Part shown: one piece after another, positions 1-9,632 of the stretch
Layout: each line of letters begins with the position of its first letter
Position numbering within the stretch: position 1 is the stretch's first letter
Source of the DNA: Tillandsia leiboldiana
Taxonomy: Eukaryota > Streptophyta > Magnoliopsida > Poales > Bromeliaceae
DNA length: 64,000 bases
Reading direction: 5' to 3'
Assembly: GCA_029204045.2 (NCBI GenBank)
Contig: CM055076.1
Location: 16,727,902-16,791,901 of the forward strand
Program-made: the position numbers and the translations under genes
The notes under the pieces: model-generated
The model's input: only the letters and a program-made list of their open reading frames with translations
The model's database searches: none
Told to the model about the DNA's origin: nothing

Positions 1-192
1 TGTCAAGAATGATTTCTTTTTGCAGAGAGTACAGATGTCTAAGTCTAGAGTCTGTTTTAGGAGTTTAACTCATGTATTGTATTTTGGATCTCCATTGTAA
101 ATTTTTGTTGTATGGTGATAGCAACAAAAATATCTTTTTGAATTTTCTTTAGTGGATCTGTGTTTTGTCACGAAACCGCCAAAGGGGGAGAT
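1..192 (+). mobile_element. 3' internal end of a Ty1/copia retrotransposon with polypurine tract
   Basis: The stretch ends in a purine run (about 181-191) directly before a TG that opens an LTR, the usual polypurine tract layout of copia elements. No long reading frame remains in the 192 bases visible, so this is the untranslated 3' tail of an element whose body lies left of the window. The copia assignment rests on the PPT form and on the C-rich tail of the following LTR, which resembles SIRE/Maximus-type LTRs. Confidence 0.6.
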
Positions 193-417
193 TGTTACGG
201 AATTTGAGTTGGCGTAGTTTCGTGAAAGTTTCAAGTCCTGAAGATTGAAGGTGAAGAAAGTTGGATCATTTAACTCAATCTCAAGAAAGAAGAATTCAAA
301 AGGATCAGGTATGTTTAACTAAAGAATTTGTGTGATCCGAATACTTCTTGTAGTGTAGAAACACTTGGAAGAATCTCTCATTGCTAAAAATCAAAAACTG
401 GACTTGGGACATGTTCA

Positions 418-700
418 GGATCCGGATCAGGCTGTTCGATCCGGATCCCGAAGGTGGTTCGTTCATACATCGTCGCAATCCGGATCGTAGTCTCTTGATC
501 CGGATCCCGAACGTTGAGTTTACCATCTACCTTGAACGATCCGGATCTTGCTTCGCAATCCGGATCCCGAACGTTGATGTTTGGTGAACTGTATGAACGA
601 TCCGGATCGTAGTCACATGATCCGGATCCCGAACCTTCGTTTTTCTGGAATTGGCTGTTTCGTTATGACGATCCGGATCTCAGTTATCACGATCCGGATC
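418..700 (+). repeat. Array of palindromic GATCCGGATC motifs in LTR U3
   Basis: About ten copies of GATCCGGATC or its AATCCGGATC variant occur between 418 and 700, several continuing as CCCGAAC(G). The core is a perfect 10-bp palindrome. The array ends about 65 bp upstream of the TATA box, where U3 enhancers of retrotransposons usually lie. Confidence 0.85.
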
Positions 701-764
701 GCCGTCCGTAAAATTCCAGAAATGGCAGGTTTTTGATTCTTATCTCCTTCCTAGGGTTTCTAAC

Positions 765-773
765 CTATAAATA
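765..773 (+). promoter_or_regulatory. TATA box of the copia LTR
   Basis: CTATAAATA in an otherwise ordinary context, downstream of the GATCCGGATC array, fits the start of the R region about 30 bp further on. Inferred from sequence only. Confidence 0.6.
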
Positions 774-1053
774 GACCCTATGTCTTTCTTTCTAGGGTCA
801 ATCCACATAGCCGTCATTTTCATATATCATCTTATACGGCTATAGATCCACATATAGAGAAGAAAGGAAATCATTAGAGAATACTCTATGTTTCTTCATC
901 TATATTGATTAGTTTGATTCTAGGTTTTCATACTCACATCTTGAGTTGAATCAAACTAATGAATACTTAGATGGTATTTCCGATCTATCTTTGATCTAAG
1001 TATTCGGCGGATCATCACCACCCAAAAAACAACGATTACCCCAAAATCGGCGC

Positions 1054-1226
1054 GTGGATTCGCGTGTCCTTGTGGATTCAAGGTTCAATCGCTCTCGTGG
1101 ATTCGGAGCGAGGCACGTTCGTGGATTCGAAGGGTGCTATTGGGTGAAGACCGTGGATTCGGTCGGACGTCGTGGATTCGACGTTGGACGCCGTGGATTC
1201 GGCGTTGGGCGCAGATCGTGGATTCG
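1054..1226 (+). repeat. GTGGATTCG short repeat array in the LTR R/U5 region
   Basis: Eight copies of GTGGATTC(G/A) start at 1054, 1072, 1097, 1121, 1153, 1172, 1193 and 1218. Spacing is irregular (18-32 bp). They lie downstream of the TATA box and so would be in the transcribed leader. Confidence 0.8.
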
Positions 1227-1527
1227 AGAAGCGTCTGGAGCGAGCGGAGAAGATCCTCTAGGAGCGTATGGAAAAGGTTGAGTCGTAAGTGTGTACGGTA
1301 AATCACCTTGTACGTGTTTTAATTCTAGTGGATTTCTGCCGTGTTATCGGTCCCGTGGTTTTTTACTCCGGTGATGGAGTTTTCCACGTAAAAATCTTGC
1401 GAGTTATTTTCATTTCCGCATTGGGTTTTTATCGCAACGATTTTTGAGTGTTTATACGTTTACACCTATTCACCCCCCTCTAGGTGTTTCTTCCCCTATT
1501 TAGATCCGTATTATATACGACCCAACA

Positions 1528-2035
1528 CAATCCAGTGCTTCCCTGTTGCTTTCTTCTCCAACCTAACCCGAGATCATGTGTCTCTTCTTCTTTTCCGGCG
1601 AGGGACAACGGCGGCCGGCGGCGCAAAGCCAGGAAGGAACGCAGGGGGAGAGGAGGTCTGTTGCACAGCGGCTAGGGCACGGCTATAGACTTAGGTTCTT
1701 GCAAAAACCCTAGCCGAGTATACCTATATATATATATATGCATGGCACTATGCATCTTAGCCCTTGATCCCTTAACATTAACAGTTAAGTCCTTCACAGC
1801 ATTTTTGATTCACACTTAAGTCCCTCTCCAAGCTGTGGCACGCAGATCAATGCATGAAATATTAGGGTTTATTGTGCAAAAGTCACATTTTTACCGTACT
1901 TCACTCTTTTCGAGGCAACCGGACTGTCAAACTGAAAATCTGACACCGCCACGACGTCCGGCTCGACGAAACCTATCAGGTAGCGATTTTGGTTCGCTAA
2001 AATTTCAGACCTGATTTTTAAATTCGGGGCGTGAC
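1528..2035. mobile_element. Rearranged gypsy LTR fragment ending in GGGGCGTGACA
   Basis: Positions 1700-2010 resemble the + strand of the long LTRs at 14690-14930 and 50800-51050, sharing the block around CGACGTCCGGCTCGACGA and TCAGGTAGCGATTTT. The last 30 bases (about 2006-2035) instead match the reverse complement of the beginning of those LTRs (10932-10967). The fragment is therefore either an inverted fusion of two LTR parts or a family in which the inner block is flipped. It is followed by GATTAGA and a primer-binding site. Confidence 0.6.
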
Positions 2036-2043
2036 AGATTAGA

Positions 2044-2056
2044 TGGTATCAGAGCC
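2044..2056 (+). promoter_or_regulatory. Primer-binding site for initiator tRNA-Met (chimeric junction)
   Basis: TGGTATCAGAGCC is complementary to the 3' end of plant initiator tRNA-Met. To its left is a gypsy LTR end plus GATTAGA, the gypsy-style spacer also seen at 55513 and, inverted, at 16967. To its right is TRIM internal sequence, identical to that after the TRIM primer-binding site at 2363. Confidence 0.8.
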
Positions 2057-2343
2057 AATAACCAGCCGGAAGTGTGCGGCGAGTCTCGGCTGAGTCTGGG
2101 TCTAGATGACAGGACTAGCGAGACGAGTCTCACATCGTCTGGTGATCTTGGGCTGCTGTGTGTGTGTTTGGGCTGACGAGGACGTCAGGCCTAAACGGGG
2201 GGAGTCTGTGATGCCCCCAATAGTCCCACATCGGATGTGGATGGAATTGTGATTGGGTTTATATGAGATTTGGACACTAGTAATAATAACTGGGCTTAAG
2301 CATTTTGGGCTGTGGTGTGGGCCTAACGAGTTATTATTGCTAG

Positions 2344-2914
2344 TGGACCGGGTTGTTACATTTGGTATCAGAGCCAATAACCAGCCGGAAGTGTGCGGCG
2401 AGTCTCGGCTGAGTCTGGGTCTAGATGACAGGACTAGTGAGACGAGTCTCACATCGTCTGGTGATCTTGGGCTGCTGTGTGTGTGTTTGGGCTGACGAGG
2501 ACGTCAGGCCTAAACGGGGGGAGTCTGTGATGCCCCCAATAGTCCCACATCGGATGTGGATGGAATTGTGATTGGGTTTATATGAGATTTGGACACTAGT
2601 AATAATAACTGGGCTTAAGCATTTTGGGCTGTGGTGTGGGCCTAACGAGTTATTATTACTAGTGTCCAAATCTCATATAAACCCAATCACAATTCCATCC
2701 ACATCCGATGTGGGACTATTGGGGGCATCACAGACTCCCCCCGTTTAGGCCTGACGTCCTCGTCAGCCCAAACACACACACAGCAGCCCAAGATCACCAG
2801 ACGATGTGAGACTCGTCTCGCTAGTCCTGTCATCTAGACCCAGACTCAGCCGAGACTCGCCGCACACTTCCGGCTGGTTATTGGCTCTGATACCAAATGT
2901 AACAACCCGGTCCA
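2344..2914. repeat. 267-bp-arm inverted repeat with 37-nt loop
   Basis: Positions 2344-2610 pair with 2648-2914 (each p pairs with 5258-p). I saw one mismatch, near 2439, where GTGAG faces GCGAG. The loop is 2611-2647. The left arm comprises the last 17 bases of a TRIM LTR, a whole internal region and the first 85 bases of the next LTR. A transcript through this block would fold into a long near-perfect hairpin. Confidence 0.9.
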
Positions 2915-3116
2915 ATATGGTCTGGAATATCAATACTGAAACTATAACATCGTCGTCCAAAGACAACCTTGGAAACTAAATTTAAGTAAGCAGACAAATA
3001 GACCCAATCATGATATTCCCCTTTACAGGGCAGAGTATTTCTCAGTTCTTTCGGAAGTACGTTGTCGGCCGCCCAACGTGCTTACCAAAAGAAAGGCGAA
3101 ATACCATAGATCTGTC
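2915..3116. mobile_element. Gypsy internal fragment trapped in the TRIM array
   Basis: The second half (about 2960-3116) is homologous, in the same strand, to 15520-15675 inside the 10.6-kb element, sharing GACCCAATCA, GATATT-CCCCTTAC and AGATCTGTCGCC. The left joint cuts the inverted TRIM LTR after 17 bases. The right joint (about 3117-3121) shares GCCAA between the two partners. Confidence 0.7.
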
Positions 3117-4061
3117 GCCAATAACCAGCCGGAAGTGTGCGGCGAGTCTCGGCTGAGTCTGGGTCTAGATGACAGGACTAGCGAGACGAGTCTCACATCG
3201 TCTGGTGATCTTGGGCTGCTGTGTGTGTGTTTGGGCTGACGAGGACGTCAGGCCTAAACGGGGGGAGTCTGTGATGCCCCCAATAGTCCCACATCGGATG
3301 TGGATGGAATTGTGATTGGGTTTATATGAGATTTGGACACTAGTAATAATAACTGGGCTTAAGCATTTTGGGCTGTGGTGTGGGCCTAACGAGTTATTAT
3401 TGCTAGTGGACCGGGTTGTTACATTTGGTATCAGAGCCAATAACCAGCCGGAAGTGTGCGGCGAGTCTCGGCTGAGCCTGGGTCTAGATGACAGGGCTAG
3501 CGAGACGAGTCTCACATCGCCTAGTGATCTTGGGCTTGTGTGTGTGTGTTTGGGCTGACGAGGACGTCAGGCCTAAACGGGGGGAGTCTGTGACGCCCCC
3601 AATAGTCCCACATCGGATGTGGATGGAATTGTGATTGGGTTTATATGAGACTTGGACACTAGTAATAATAACTGGGCTTAAGCATTTTGGGCTGTGGTTT
3701 GGGTCCAACAAGTTATTATTGCTAGTGGGCCGGGTCGTTACATTTGGTATCAGAGCCAATAACCAGCCGGAAGTGTGCGGCGAGTCTCGGCTGAGTCTGG
3801 GTCTAGATGACAGGACTAGCGAGACGAGTCTCACATCGTCTGGTGATCTTGGGCTGCTGTGTGTGTGTTTGGGCTGACGAGGACGTCAGGCCTAAACGGG
3901 GGGAGTCTGTGATGCCCCCAATAGTCCCACATCGGATGTGGATGGAATTGTGATTGGGTTTATATGAGATTTGGACACTAGTAATAATAACTGGGCTTAA
4001 GCATTTTGGGCTGTGGTGTGGGCCTAACGAGTTATTATTGCTAGTGGACCGGGTTGTTACA

Positions 4062-4757
4062 GTGTTCTTCGTACGGATTGATCGGTACACGATTCAATCA
4101 GTCGGTTAAAATATTTTGTACAGTTAAATTAAAATAAATCAACGGTGATGATTAGATAGTGATATTAAAAATATAATAATAAATAAAAATAATGTTAAAA
4201 TACAATTCAAAATATTTTTATTTATTGAAAAGCAAAGTGGCCATATTTATAAGGCCAACTTTACTTAATAAAATTTTAAATTATTAAACGTTATCTAAAA
4301 TAACCAATAATAATTGCCTCCGCCGACTATAAGAATTGATTTTGAAATTATTTGGTTTTCTGAAAAAGTATTCTAACAATAAGTTTTTTATTTTTATTTT
4401 TATTTTTTATTTTTTTAATTCTGTTTAGTTTCTAAATAGAATAATTTTTTAAAAAAAAAATTAAAATTTTATCTGAAAATAATATTTTCGTCATTCAAAT
4501 TATTTATTAGAAATATAAAAACTGTAATTTTTTATTTTTTTTTTTGTTAAAAAAGTTTTTCACCTTTCTTTCTTTTCCTGGGGAATCTAATAAAGCGGCC
4601 ATACTATATTGGCTGACAGGTTTCAAGAACTCATATATTCCTCCTATTTCTGTCTTCGTTCCAAGCTGAACATATCTTTCCTCTTTCTCCAATTTCTGTA
4701 CTGCAGGAGTTTGATTAATTGTCTGAAGCAGCTGCACTTAGAGTTATCTGGAGGATC
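4062..4757. other. AT-rich upstream region of CNL 1
   Basis: No reading frame or recognised element is seen in 4062-4560. From about 4690 the sequence CTGCAGGAGTTTGATTAATTG resembles the region before CNL 2 (31014-31035) and the ghost locus (23030-23052), so it is the proximal promoter or 5' UTR of the gene family. A possible 5' UTR intron acceptor is CTGCAG at about 4701-4706. Confidence 0.5.
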
Positions 4758-7604
4758 ATGGCTTTAACTTTCATAGGCCAATCGGTGGCGTCGACAATCA
4801 TCGGGAATCTCGTTAAAACTTGCTCATCATTCATTGACTTGCACCCGTCGTTCCGTGGTATGCAGGACGAGCTCGACCGGCTGAATTACGCCCTTCCGCA
4901 GGTCCAAGAAGTCTTGACTATGGTCGAGGAGGGTGCACCTCTCATGGTGCAGAATGAGGGGCTGCGTAGGTGGCTGTGGCAGCTCAGAGACGCCGTGGAG
5001 AATGCAGAGGACGTGCTTGATGAGCTGGACTACTACGAGCTAGAGAAGAGAATACGAGATTGAGATGGTTGTGGCATTCTCTCTAAATTCAACAGAGAGT
5101 ATAATAGTTTGGTTAATCGTTATTTTAGTGATGACACACTGAAGCGGTTGAGGGAGGCTGTCAAGGTGTTAGATAAGGTTATTGACCGTATGGGGCCATT
5201 CCTTCAAATTGTTATCGGGTTATATGGCCCTAGCGTTAAGCGTCGGAAGCTCGAGGAAGTCAAGAATGCTCGCGAGACTAGCTGCTTATTAACCGAAAGT
5301 GAGGTGCTCGGACGAGACAAGGAGAGGGACCTGATAGTCGAATGGCTAATCAAACCAGTAGATAGCGAGTCTGAAGGAATCACTTTCAATATCTCTGCTT
5401 TTAGCATTGTTGGTATGGGTGGGATTGGAAAGACTACCCTTGCTCAACTAATCTATGACGACGAAAGAGTGAAACAATACTTCCACCTGATTATGTGGGT
5501 TTGTGTTTCTCAAGACTTTGATGTAGAAGCGATATCAAGAAAGATGTTGGAAAGTAAAACTTTGGAAGGTAACACTAATGGGAGTTTGGGTGATAAGTCT
5601 CTAAATGCACTCCATGAGTATCTTAAACAAAAACTTACGTCGAAGAGGTTTTTGCTCATACTGGATGATGTTTGGAATGATGATAATATGATGAAGTGGA
5701 AGAATTTGGTTGCTCCTTTGAAATTCGGACAAAGAGGAAGTAAAATCCTTTTGACAACTCGAATGGCTTCAGTTGTCGATATGGCGGTAAGGGCAATGCA
5801 ATGTAAAAAGGAATCATTAAATCTAAATGAGTTGGAGGAGAACGACTATAATTCGCTTTTTAATAAGCATGCATTCTTTAATGTGAACCCTGATGATTAT
5901 AAAAAATTGCAACCAATTGGTCAGCAGATAGCGAAGAAGCTTGGAGGATGCCCGTTGGCAATAAAGGTTATGGGAGGGCTGCTAAACTCCTATATGGATT
6001 ATGCCTCCTGGGAGAGATTCTTAAAAGAAGACACTATGAAATTACAGCAAGGAAAGAGCGACATCATGACAGTTTTAAGATTAAGCTACGACCATTTACC
6101 CATACACTTGAAGGTTTGCTTTAGATATTGTAGTATATTTCAACAGGATCATATCTTTAAGAGGAAAAAGTTGATCAAAATGTGGACAGGTTCAGGTCTG
6201 ATTCTGTAGTCTATTTGCGAAGGGCAGAGGAGGAGTCCAGAGGACATTGGAAAGGAGTATTTTGATCTTCTGACAAGAAATTCATTCTTTACTTGCAACA
6301 GCTATGATTCTGGGCATAAAATTTCTAAAGATTATGTTATGCATGATCTGCTGCACGACCTAGCACAATCTATTTCTCGAGAGGAATGCATCAGAATACG
6401 AGGTGATGTTGCAGGAAATATTATTCCAGAAACGGTTCGACATTTATCTTTTGAAAACATAAATTTTCTTTCCATCAGAGCAATCTCCAAACTTAAGAAC
6501 TTGCGCACTCTTATCATATCTGCTGCAGAGAATTACGACCAAAATGCAGATCATTTACTTGAGTTTAATGAGATTATAAAAGGATTTAAAAACTTACGCC
6601 TATTGAGCTTAAGAGTGGATTGTTACTCTTATAAACTACCTGATAAACTTGACAGCTTGGTACACCTCCGCTACCTATCTCTTTCGGCATGGGTGGACAC
6701 GAATGAACATTTCTTGGACTTCTTTCGTTCAACTCTTTGCAGGCTTTATCACCTGGAATTCCTGAAGTTTAATATTACTGGAGAGACTTCTTATATTATT
6801 GAATTCGATGGTTTGGCTAACTTGGTCAGCTTGCGTTCATTTGTTCCTTCTGATGTGACAAAAAAAATTCCTTTTGTTGCAAACTAACCTCCATCCGCAA
6901 ATTGGAAGATTTTTTTGTCCAAGAGAAGAGTGGTTACAAAATCAGTGAACTAAATGACCTAAGAGAACTTCGTCGTCTGTCCATTACAGGACTTGAAAAT
7001 GTGAGGACTTCTGGAGAAGCAATGGAGGCCAAGTTGAAGGATAAAAATTATCTCAAATCTTTGTCATTGCAATGGTCCAATGACTGCTCCAATAGTGCAG
7101 AGGCGGATGAAAAGCTCCTCGATAACCTCTGTCCTCATACCAATCTCAAGAAATTGGATATTAAAGAATACCAAGGTGTTAAATCTCCATGTTGGATGAC
7201 GTCTCTTGTCAATTTGACATCCATTGTATTGATGGACTGTAAAGGATGGGAGCACCTCCCACCTCTTGGGGTTCTGCCATCACTCAACACTCTTCACATG
7301 ACAGGAATGCATGCAGTAAAAAAAATAGGTTGTTCATTCTATGGGTGCGGTGGTGGAGGTGCCTTTCCATCGTTGAAGGACCTAGTCTTTGAGGACATGC
7401 CTAACTTGGAGGAGTGGATTGGAATAGATGATTGCTGCATGTTTCCTAAACTTCGTACTATGAAATTATTTGGTGCAGTAATTTGAGGGGTTTGCCTGCT
7501 CTCCCTCGAAGTTTAAATCAATTGCATATTAGATATGTTGGATTAACTGCTCTTCCAGCAATAAATAAGAATTGCAGAAATAACAATGTAAGTGCTCTAT
7601 TTTA

Positions 7605-7929
7605 TAAACTTCAAATTACCCCCCGAGGTTTAGCTTATTTTCACTTTGCCCTCCTGTAGTTCAAAAAGTTTTACTTTGCCCCCTCTATGGTTCATCTCAT
7701 TTTCAGTTTGCCACCCCGTGGTTCTAAATTTTACACTTTTGTGGTTTAGCGCATTTCTCACTTTGCCACCTTGCGATTTTTTTAAACAGTTTTAATTTGC
7801 CACCCTATTTCGTATAGAATTTTTTGGAGAAATAAAAATTAAAACACAAGAGGGCAAAGTTATTTTTTTTGAACCATAGGATAGCAAGGTGAAAATAAGC
7901 TAAATCACACAGGGGCTATTTGAAGTTTA
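7605..7929. mobile_element. MITE in intron 1 of CNL 1
   Basis: The ends are an inverted TAAACTTCAAATT... / ...AATTTGAAGTTTA, and GGTTTAGC-rich sequence next to them also mirrors, over about 35-40 bp. The interior alternates CACTTTGCC and GGTTC motifs. It is about 325 bp with no coding capacity. It fills most of the 423-bp intron and recurs at the same intron position in every duplicate. Confidence 0.7.
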
Positions 7930-8342
7930 CCCATATATTAAAACACCAATTCGTATTTGCATGGTTGTGATTTCTCGAACTTAATATCTTTGCATATTTT
8001 CTTTTTGCAGCAACAAAAACAATTTTCGGATCTTGAAACCACCTTAACCATCGAAGACTGTGAGAAGCTCCAATATCTTCCTACAGAGTTTTTTCAGAAA
8101 TTCAATACCATAAAGAACCTGAGAATATGTAATTGCCCGAAGTTGGAGGAGTGGATTGGAATAGATGATGGGTGCATGTTTCCTAAACTTCATAAAATGG
8201 AAATTACTGAATGCCCTAATTTGAGCATATTGCCAACTCTGCCTTGTAGTCTAAGGGAATTGCATATTTCTAATGTGGGATTGACTGCCCTTCCAGCAAT
8301 AAATGAAGATTGCGGAAACAATAATGTAAGTGCTCTATTTTA

Positions 8343-8672
8343 TAAACTTCAAATTACGCCCTAAGGTTTAGCTTATTTTCCCTTTACCCTCTTGTGGTTA
8401 AAAAAGTTTCACTTTGCCCCCTCTATGGTTTAGCTCATTTACACTTTGCCACCCTGTGGTTAAAAAATTACACTTTGCCCCCTTGTGGTTTAGCGTATTT
8501 TTCACATTGGCACCTTGTGATTTTTTTAAATAGTTTAATTTGCCACCCTCTTTCGAATAGAATTTTTTGGAGAAATAAAAATTAAACCACAAGAGGGCAA
8601 AGTGAAACTTTTTGAACCATAGGATGGCAATGGGAAAATAAGTTAAACCACACGGGGGCAATTTGAAGTTTA
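8343..8672. mobile_element. MITE in intron 2 of CNL 1
   Basis: A copy of the same terminal-inverted-repeat element, at the same distance from the GTAAGT donor as in introns 1 and 3. It was duplicated along with the intron rather than inserted independently. Confidence 0.7.
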
Positions 8673-9310
8673 CTCATATATTAAAACACCAATTCGTATT
8701 TGCATGGTTGTGATTGCTCGAACTTAATATATTTACATATTTTCTTTTTGCAACAGCAAGAACAATTTCTGGCTCTTGAAACCTTAACCATCGGACAATG
8801 TAAGAAGCTCCAATATCTTCCAACAGAGCTTTTTCAGAAATTCAACACCTTAAAAGTGTTGAGTATACGAAATTGCCCGAAGTGGACAATACGTGGAATC
8901 TCAAACATCCAACAACCCTCTATACTCGATGAACGCACTATTGGGTCATGCGGCGACCTTGAGGTGCTATTGCTGTGCTCAGCAAATTTAACCTCTCTGA
9001 CCATAAACGGACTACATGGAGTAAAGAAAATAGATTCTTCGTTCTTTGGGAGTAGTCGTGGGTGTGCCTTTCCATTATTGAAGGACCTATACTTTGACGA
9101 CTTGCCAAACTTGGAGGAGTGGATTGGAATAGATGATTGCTGCATGTTTCCTAAACTTCGTACTATGAAAATTATCAACTGTCCTAATTTGAGCGGATTG
9201 CCGACTCTGCCTTGTAGTCTAAGGGACTTGCATATTTCTAATGCGGGATTTATTGCTCTTCCAGTAATAAATGAAGATTGCAGAAACAACAATGTAAGTG
9301 CTCTATTTTA

Positions 9311-9632
9311 TAAACTTCAAATTACCCCCTGAGGTTTAGCTTATTTTCTCTGTGCCCTCATATGGTTCAAAAAGTTTCACTTTGCCCCTTCTATGGTTTA
9401 GCTCATTTTCGCTTTGCCACCCCGTAGTTCAAAAATTTACACTTTGCCCCCATGTGGTTTAGTGTATTTTTCACTTTACCATCCTTAAATATTTTTAATT
9501 TGTCACCCTATTTCATTTAGATTTTTTTAGTGAAATAAAAATTAAACCATAGGAGGGCAAAGTGGAACTTTTTGATCCATAGGGTGAAAAATTGAAAATG
9601 GGTTAAAGCATGAGGGAGCAATTTGAAGTTTA
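9311..9632. mobile_element. MITE in intron 3 of CNL 1
   Basis: Third intronic copy of the TAAACTTCAAATT element, with identical placement relative to the donor (9294) and acceptor (9713). Confidence 0.7.

Larger units (their letters stand above)
193..1527 (+). mobile_element. Copia (SIRE-like) 3' LTR
   Basis: The LTR opens with TGTTACGG after the PPT and probably closes at CCCAACA (1521-1527), giving TG...CA ends and about 1335 bp. A TATA box lies at 765-773. A C-rich CACCCCCCTCTAG tract near 1470-1482 is typical of SIRE/Opie-type LTR tails. The upstream half holds a GATCCGGATC array and the downstream half a GTGGATTCG array. The right end is inferred from the TGTT/AACA pairing; no target-site duplication can be checked because the 5' half is outside the window. 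It interrupts a gypsy LTR fragment that starts at 1528. Confidence 0.6.
2044..4061 (+). mobile_element. Tandem and inverted array of a TRIM-like retroelement (319-bp unit)
   Basis: The unit is a 154-bp LTR (TGTGATGCCCCCA...GGTTGTTACA) plus a 165-bp internal region. The internal region begins with a tRNA-Met primer-binding site and ends in the purine tract AACGGGGGGAGTC. Full-length LTRs lie at 2207-2360, 3270-3423, 3589-3742 and 3908-4061; internal segments at 2361-2525, 3424-3588 and 3743-3907 are each exactly 165 bp. A partial LTR starts at 2526, and an inverted copy (2648-2914) and a piece of gypsy DNA (2915-3116) interrupt the array. There is no coding capacity. This matches the definition of terminal-repeat retrotransposons in miniature; no 5S-like promoter is visible, so it is not Cassandra. 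Confidence 0.85.

Noticed and set aside
1054..1226. CRISPR-like array of short repeats
   Set aside because: Nine-base repeats with irregular 9-23-bp gaps inside a plant LTR; no CRISPR architecture and the genome is eukaryotic.
2207..2360. Possible Cassandra element
   Set aside because: Cassandra LTRs carry a 5S rRNA-like promoter; no such A-box, intermediate element or C-box is visible in this 154-bp LTR.
2102..4090. Repeated 80-116-codon frames with similar peptides
   Set aside because: They follow the 319-bp TRIM unit and occur on both strands. The LTR, primer-binding site and polypurine tract explain the sequence and no coding role is needed.
7957..8364. Separate small LRR gene starting at 7957 (and likewise at 8700, 9660, 34408)
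   Set aside because: The apparent N-terminus is the end of an intron and starts with TTG or an unsupported codon. Comparison with CNL 2 shows these are internal exons.
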